Assembly (NCBI RefSeq): GCF_030718205.1
Contig: NZ_JAUZQF010000007.1
Location: forward strand, 248,001-312,000
Direction: 5' to 3'
Source: Nonomuraea turcica
GTDB lineage: Bacteria; Actinomycetota; Actinomycetes; Streptosporangiales; Streptosporangiaceae
Length of the DNA stretch: 64,000 bases
The notes under the pieces were generated by a model, which worked only from the letters and a program-made list of their open reading frames with translations, had not been told where the DNA came from and did not search any database. The stretch's first letter is position 1. Every line of letters starts with the position of its first letter. This document shows, one piece after another, positions 59,979-64,000 of the stretch. The position numbers were made by a program, and so were the translations under genes.

Positions 59979-60973
59979 CGCGGCACCGCCACCGAGTCGC
60001 GGACGACCAGCGGGCACGGCATGAGCTTGTGCTCGGCCTGGTCGCCCTCGGCCTTGCTCAGCAGGCGGGACGCCGCCCAGGCGCCCATCTCGTAGTGCGG
60101 CAGGGCGACGGTGGTCAGCCCGGGCTCCAGTGAGTCGGCGATGTGCTCCTGGTCGTCGAAGCCGACGATCGACACGTCGCCCGGTACGGCGAGCCCCAAG
60201 TGGCGGGCGGCCCGGTAAGCCCCCATCGCCACGCGGTCGTTGTAGCAGAACAGCGCGGTCGGCCGGTCGGGCCGCGACAGCAGCTCCCGCGCCGCCCACT
60301 GCCCGCTGTGGACGTCTCCGGTCGTCCCACGCATCACCAGCGACGGATCGAAGTGCTCGCCGAGCGTGTCCTGGTAGGCCTCCAGCCGCTGGTGGGCGGC
60401 CGGTATGTCCTCATCGACCGTGCAGAACCCGATCCGGGTGTGCCCGGCGGTCATCAGGTGCTCCACCGCGTCCCGCGCGCCGCCGCGCTCGTCGGGCACC
60501 ACCCAGTCGACGTCCCCCTCGACGGGCCGCCCGTCCAGCACGATCAGCGGCAGTCCTTCGGGGATCTCCGGCAGCTCGATCTCGCGGTGGTACATCGAGG
60601 CGTAGATCAGCGCGTCGACATTGCGCTGGACCAGTGCCTGCACCGCGCTCTGCTCCATCTCGGCGTTGCCGCCCGTGTCGATGAGCAGCAGCAGGCAGCC
60701 CTGCTCCCATGCCGCCTCCTGGGCACCCTTGAGCATCCGGCCGGCGAACGCCGTGCTGGCCACCATGTCCGACAGCAGGCCGATGGTGTTGGTCTGGCGG
60801 GTGCGCAAACTGCGGGCGAGCAGGTTGGGCGCGTAGCCGAGCTCGGCCGCCGCGCGCCTGACGCGCTCACCGATGGCCGGCTTGACCCGCCCGGCGTCCC
60901 TGCCGTTCATGACGAGCGACACGGTGGAGACCGAAACGCCCGCTCTCGTCGCCACGTCCTTCAGCGTCGCCAC
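59975..60973 (-). CDS. LacI-family regulator of the fructan operon
   Basis: 332 aa from GTG 60973 with GAGAGGAG seven bases before. HTH/hinge: TLKDVATRAGVSVSTVSLV, ELGYAPNLLARSLRTRQ; effector domain with IGLLSDMVASTAF, GHTRIGFCTVDEDIPAA, VSIVGFDDQEHIADS. First gene of the operon, so autoregulated; an inverted repeat in the leader is the likely operator. Inducer is presumably a fructo-oligosaccharide or sucrose. Confidence 0.92.
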   Translation of the reverse strand: MATLKDVATRAGVSVSTVSLVMNGRDAGRVKPAIGERVRRAAAELGYAPNLLARSLRTRQTNTIGLLSDMVASTAFAGRMLKGAQEAAWEQGCLLLLIDTGGNAEMEQSAVQALVQRNVDALIYASMYHREIELPEIPEGLPLIVLDGRPVEGDVDWVVPDERGGARDAVEHLMTAGHTRIGFCTVDEDIPAAHQRLEAYQDTLGEHFDPSLVMRGTTGDVHSGQWAARELLSRPDRPTALFCYNDRVAMGAYRAARHLGLAVPGDVSIVGFDDQEHIADSLEPGLTTVALPHYEMGAWAASRLLSKAEGDQAEHKLMPCPLVVRDSVAVPR

Positions 60974-60986
60974 CAGCCGCTCCTCT

Positions 60987-61018
60987 CACGTCAAACGATT
61001 TACGTAGAACGATTGACG
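60987..61018. promoter_or_regulatory. Putative LacI operator region of the fructan operon
   Basis: CACGTCAA (60987-60994) and TTGACGTG (61013-61020) are inverted with an 18-bp gap. Inside, AACGATT-K-ACGT occurs twice as a 14-bp direct repeat (60994 and 61008). This lies 14-45 bases before the GTG start. Confidence 0.6.
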
Positions 61019-61155
61019 TGATTGTTGAGCAGAGGTTTCCCCGATGTCGAGAGGGAGGCATCGGACGTGATCAGACTGTTACAACAGGCGGCTCACCCGT
61101 GATGTGAGGACCGGGAGCCCGCGGCGATCAGCCCGGCTCGGCCTACCATGGGCCT

Positions 61156-61761
61156 ATGCCCCGCATCTCGGCCGCCACGATCGGCGAGCACCGTGCTCAG
61201 ACGCGCGACCGCATCCTGCAGGCCGTCTCGCGCCTGGCCCGCGTGCAGGGCATCGACGGCATCTCCCTGACGGACGTGGCCGCGGAGGCCGGGATCACCC
61301 GGACGGTGCTGTACAACTACTTTCCGGACAAGGCGGCATTGTTGCTGGCCTTCACCGAGCGAGTGACCCAATACTTCATCGACAGCTACGAGCGGGAGCT
61401 GTCCGAGGGCGCCTCGCCGGCGGATCGGTTGCGGGCTTTCGTCCGGCTGCAGCTCGCGGGGCTGCTGGCGCATCCGCATCCGGGGGCGGCCGATCTCAGC
61501 GCGGCGCTGGGGCCGGACGCTTACCAGCAACTGGCCGAGCACGTCGCGCCCATGCAGCGCATTCTCGTGGAGATCCTGGAGAGCGGCATCGCGTCGGGCG
61601 AATTCCGGGTGATCGACGTTCCGGCCACTGCTCGCATGATCCTGGCTGTCATCGGGGCCGAGCGGGTTCCGCTCATCAGCGGGGCCGTCACGGTTGAGGC
61701 CGCGGAGGCGCTGGTCTGCGAGTTCGTGCTGCGGGCGCTCGGCAGCCGATCCCCCGCCTGA
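61156..61761 (+). CDS. TetR-family transcriptional regulator
   Basis: 201 aa from ATG 61156. N-terminal HTH: TRDRILQAVSRLARVQG, ISLTDVAAEAGITRTVLYNYFPDKAAL. Ligand domain of ~130 residues follows, TetR_C-like. The MFS exporter gene starts 23 bases after its stop on the same strand, so it probably regulates that gene. Upstream TACCAT 6 bases before the ATG suggests a leaderless start; two short inverted repeats (CCGATG-N12-CATCGG 61041-61064; CTGTT-N2-AACAG 61076-61087) are possible operators. Confidence 0.92.
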   Translation: MPRISAATIGEHRAQTRDRILQAVSRLARVQGIDGISLTDVAAEAGITRTVLYNYFPDKAALLLAFTERVTQYFIDSYERELSEGASPADRLRAFVRLQLAGLLAHPHPGAADLSAALGPDAYQQLAEHVAPMQRILVEILESGIASGEFRVIDVPATARMILAVIGAERVPLISGAVTVEAAEALVCEFVLRALGSRSPA

Positions 61762-61784
61762 TCGCGCTCCGGCACGATGACAGG

Positions 61785-63206
61785 ATGGGGCCCATGACAA
61801 TTGGCCCCAAAGAGCTCCATAACGGCGAACATTTGGAGCTGAAGTCGGCGAGCGGCCGGTGGGTGTTGCTCGCGACCGTGCTCGGGTCCGGGCTCGCCAT
61901 GCTCGACAGCACCGTGGTCAACGTCGCACTGCCGTTCCTCGGCCGGGATCTCGACGCGGGCATGGCCGGCCTGCAGTGGACGATCAACGCCTACACGCTC
62001 ACCCTCGCTGGGCTGATCCTCCTGGGTGGGTCCCTCGGCGACCGGTACGGCCGGCGGAGGATCTTCCTCGTCGGCACGGTGTGGTTCGCCGTGGCGTCCG
62101 CGCTCTGCGGGCTGGCGCCGAACATCGAGTTCCTGATCGCGGGCCGGGCGCTGCAGGGCATCGGCGGGGCGCTGCTGACACCGGGGTCGCTGGCGATCAT
62201 CCAGGCGTCGTTCGTGCGCCACGACCGCCCGCGGGCGGTCGGGGCGTGGTCGGGGCTCGGCGGGGTGGCCGCCGCGATCGGGCCGCTGCTCGGCGGGTGG
62301 CTCGTGCAGACGGTGGGGTGGCGGTGGGCGTTCCTGATCAACCTGCCGTTCGCGCTGGTGGTGGTGCTGGTCGCGCTGCGGCACGTGCCCGAGAGCAGGG
62401 ACGAGCAGGCCGCGGGGCGCTTCGACGTGCTGGGGTCGGTGCTGGCGGCGCTGGCGCTGGCCGGGGTCACGTACGGGCTGATCGAGAGCGGCGCGGCGGT
62501 GCCGCTCGTCGTGGGGCTCGTGCTGGGGGCGGCGTTCGTGGTGCTCGAGATCCGGCGGTCGCCGGACGCGCTGGTGCCGGTGGGACTCTTCAGGAACCAC
62601 GTGTTCACGGCGGTCAACGTAGTGACGCTGATCATGTACGCGGCCATGGGCGTGGTGTTCTTCCTGCTGGTCGTGCAGCTGCAGGTGGTGTCCGGGTTCT
62701 CCCCCATCGCGGCGGGGCTGGCGATGCTGCCGACGACGATCCTGATGATCCTGCTGTCCGCCCGGGCCGGCGAGGTCGCCAAGCGGTACGGGCCGCGCCT
62801 GCCGATGACGCTCGGGATCCTGCTCGCGGGCTGCGGCTTCCTCTGGATGAGCACGATCGGGCCAGGCGCTTCCTACCTGCTGCAGGTCCTGCCCGCGGCC
62901 TCCATCTTCGGGCTGGGGCTGTCGGCGGCCGTCGCGCCGCTCACGGCGACCGTGCTGGCCACCGCCGACGAGCGGTATGCGGGCACCGCCAGCGGCGTCA
63001 ACAACGCGGTGGCCCGCACCGGGAGCCTGCTGGCGGTGGCCGCGGTGCCGCCGGCGGTCGGCCTGGTGGGCGACGCGTTCCAGAATCCCACGGTGTTCGA
63101 CGCCGGGTTCCGGATGGCCATGCTGATCAGCGCCGGGATGATGGTGGTGTCGGCGCTGATCACGTTCGCCGCCATCAGGACCAACGTCCTGGCCGACGAG
63201 GACTAG
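61785..63206 (+). CDS. DHA2-type MFS multidrug exporter
   Basis: 473 aa (start ATG 61785 or 61794). About 14 transmembrane helices. Motif A GGSLGDRYGRRRIF, WTINAYTLT between helices 1-2, motif C-like LTPGSLAIIQASF. The family (QacA/EmrB type) uses the proton gradient to export drugs. Preceded by the TetR gene. Ends on CTAG shared with the convergent P450 stop. Confidence 0.93.
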   Translation: MGPMTIGPKELHNGEHLELKSASGRWVLLATVLGSGLAMLDSTVVNVALPFLGRDLDAGMAGLQWTINAYTLTLAGLILLGGSLGDRYGRRRIFLVGTVWFAVASALCGLAPNIEFLIAGRALQGIGGALLTPGSLAIIQASFVRHDRPRAVGAWSGLGGVAAAIGPLLGGWLVQTVGWRWAFLINLPFALVVVLVALRHVPESRDEQAAGRFDVLGSVLAALALAGVTYGLIESGAAVPLVVGLVLGAAFVVLEIRRSPDALVPVGLFRNHVFTAVNVVTLIMYAAMGVVFFLLVVQLQVVSGFSPIAAGLAMLPTTILMILLSARAGEVAKRYGPRLPMTLGILLAGCGFLWMSTIGPGASYLLQVLPAASIFGLGLSAAVAPLTATVLATADERYAGTASGVNNAVARTGSLLAVAAVPPAVGLVGDAFQNPTVFDAGFRMAMLISAGMMVVSALITFAAIRTNVLADED

Positions 63207-64000
63207 AAGGTGAACGCCTGACTGCGGACGCTGTTGTCGAAGTTCGACAACAGCAGCTCGGGCTCGCCGACCGAGCGCACGCCGGGGAGCCTGTTCAGCA
63301 GCTCGCGGAACATCGTCCGCATCTCCTGCCTGGCCAGGTTCGCACCCAGGCAGAAGTGCGGTCCCGGGCCGCCGAAGCCGACGTGCGGCTTGGTGTCGCG
63401 GGTGATGTCGAACGTGTCCGCGTCAGGGAAGACGGACTCGTCCCGGTTGGCGGAGCCGTAGAACAACACGACCTTGTCGCCCTTCTTCAGCTCCAGGCCG
63501 CGCAGCGCATAGTCCTCGGTGACCGTGCGGCGGAACTGCATGATGGGCGAGACGTAGCGGACCATCTCCTCGATGGCCGCGTTGATGTGCGTGCCGAAGT
63601 CGCTCATGAGCAGCTCGCGCTGCGCCGGGTTGTCGGTGAGGAGCTTGATGCCGTGCGCCATCGTGTTGCGGGCGGTCTCGTTGCCGGCGACCAGCAGCAA
63701 CGCGAAGAAGGAGCCGAGCTCCTTGTCGGTCAGCTTCTCCCCGTCGGGGTTGGCGTTGACCAGGAGGGAGACGAGGTCGCCCTTGGGGTCGGCGACGCGT
63801 TCGTGGCCGAGCTTGATGACCATGCGCTGCAACGCCAGCAGGGCCAGCATGTTCTGGCCGGCCATCTGGACGCTGCGGGCCAGGCTGGGGCGTACGCCGG
63901 TGTAGGCGGTGGAGATGTCGACGTGCTGGTGGACCTTGGCCCGCAGCTCCTGCGGGATGTCGAGCATGTCGCAGATGACGTGGATCGGCAGGCGGGCGGC
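63203..64000 (-). CDS. Cytochrome P450, N-terminus beyond the window
   Basis: The frame is open to the right edge, so 265 visible codons are the C-terminal two thirds. I-helix VAGNETARN (oxygen-binding region), EEMVRYVSP (ExxR), heme loop GFGGPGPHFCLGANLAR with the axial Cys. The GNET and HVGFGGPG form resembles CYP124/125/142-like enzymes of steroid or fatty-acid hydroxylation. No redox partner is visible. Confidence 0.92.
   Translation of the reverse strand, partial: AARLPIHVICDMLDIPQELRAKVHQHVDISTAYTGVRPSLARSVQMAGQNMLALLALQRMVIKLGHERVADPKGDLVSLLVNANPDGEKLTDKELGSFFALLLVAGNETARNTMAHGIKLLTDNPAQRELLMSDFGTHINAAIEEMVRYVSPIMQFRRTVTEDYALRGLELKKGDKVVLFYGSANRDESVFPDADTFDITRDTKPHVGFGGPGPHFCLGANLARQEMRTMFRELLNRLPGVRSVGEPELLLSNFDNSVRSQAFTF

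Overview
The window is about 70% G+C with dense, tightly overlapping operons, GTG/TTG starts, CebR boxes, a c-di-AMP (ydaO-type) riboswitch in front of a secreted CHAP protein, an ECF42/DGPF pair and a HAIR element on lon. Together these point to a filamentous actinomycete, most likely in the Streptosporangiales (a Nonomuraea-like genome is my best guess from overall flavour, not proven). No phage, IS element, CRISPR array, tRNA or rRNA was found.

Layout. 1-5783: cell-wall ulosonic-acid glycopolymer genes: the end of a HAD phosphatase/NeuB-type synthase fusion, a GT2 glycosyltransferase and a polysialyltransferase-like enzyme (+ strand), a strong terminator, then two convergent GT-B/sialyltransferase-like genes (- strand). 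This resembles teichulosonic (poly-Kdn/polysialic) acid loci of actinomycetes. 5838-7642: aldo/keto reductase and Gfo/Idh/MocA oxidoreductase. 7766-8602: riboswitch plus secreted CHAP hydrolase. 8690-12360: alpha/beta hydrolase diverging from a LysR regulator, then a DGPF (YCII) protein and its ECF42 sigma factor with a matching promoter. 12578-18368: cebEFG-bglC-cebR cello-oligosaccharide uptake operon under two perfect CebR boxes. 18383-24088: phosphotransferase, secreted M64 peptidase overlapping it antisense, an orphan RskA-type anti-sigma factor, class II DAHP synthase. 24224-28823: DUF574-type methyltransferase with a hairpin over its ribosome binding site, a 76-bp tandem repeat, thioredoxin, secreted nuclease, pentapeptide-repeat protein.

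28820-31030: VOC-ArsR-AHSA1 operon with a perfect operator, HAAS-domain membrane protein and PadR regulator. 31117-36703: cydABDC, in which CydA has no Q-loop and CydB carries an in-frame copy of the same dispersed repeat that is duplicated at 25 kb. 36782-39330: four-gene ABC exporter operon with its own winged-helix regulator and operator. 39399-42094: HtrA-like protease, then a loosely coding stretch with hairpins, a 47-aa basic protein, a MarR gene with a perfect palindromic operator and gene remnants. 42095-44536: metNIQ. 44674-46873: a Lys/Trp-rich secreted protein and an acyl-CoA synthetase. 46917-49308: lon with an HspR (HAIR) operator. 49422-53781: PaaK-like ligase, DUF1023 hydrolase, heme oxygenase and a Fic protein.

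53829-60973 (- strand): a fructan/fructo-oligosaccharide operon (LacI regulator, two permeases, binding lipoprotein, two GH32 enzymes), every upstream junction translationally coupled; neither this importer nor CebEFG has its own ATPase, so both probably share an MsiK-type ATPase encoded elsewhere. 61156-64000: TetR regulator, DHA2-type MFS exporter and the C-terminal part of a cytochrome P450 running off the end.

The observations I consider most worth following are the dispersed SLRDQ-coding repeat (two sites, three copies, one in-frame in cydB), the Q-loop-less cytochrome bd operon with its putative PadR operators, and the glycopolymer locus.
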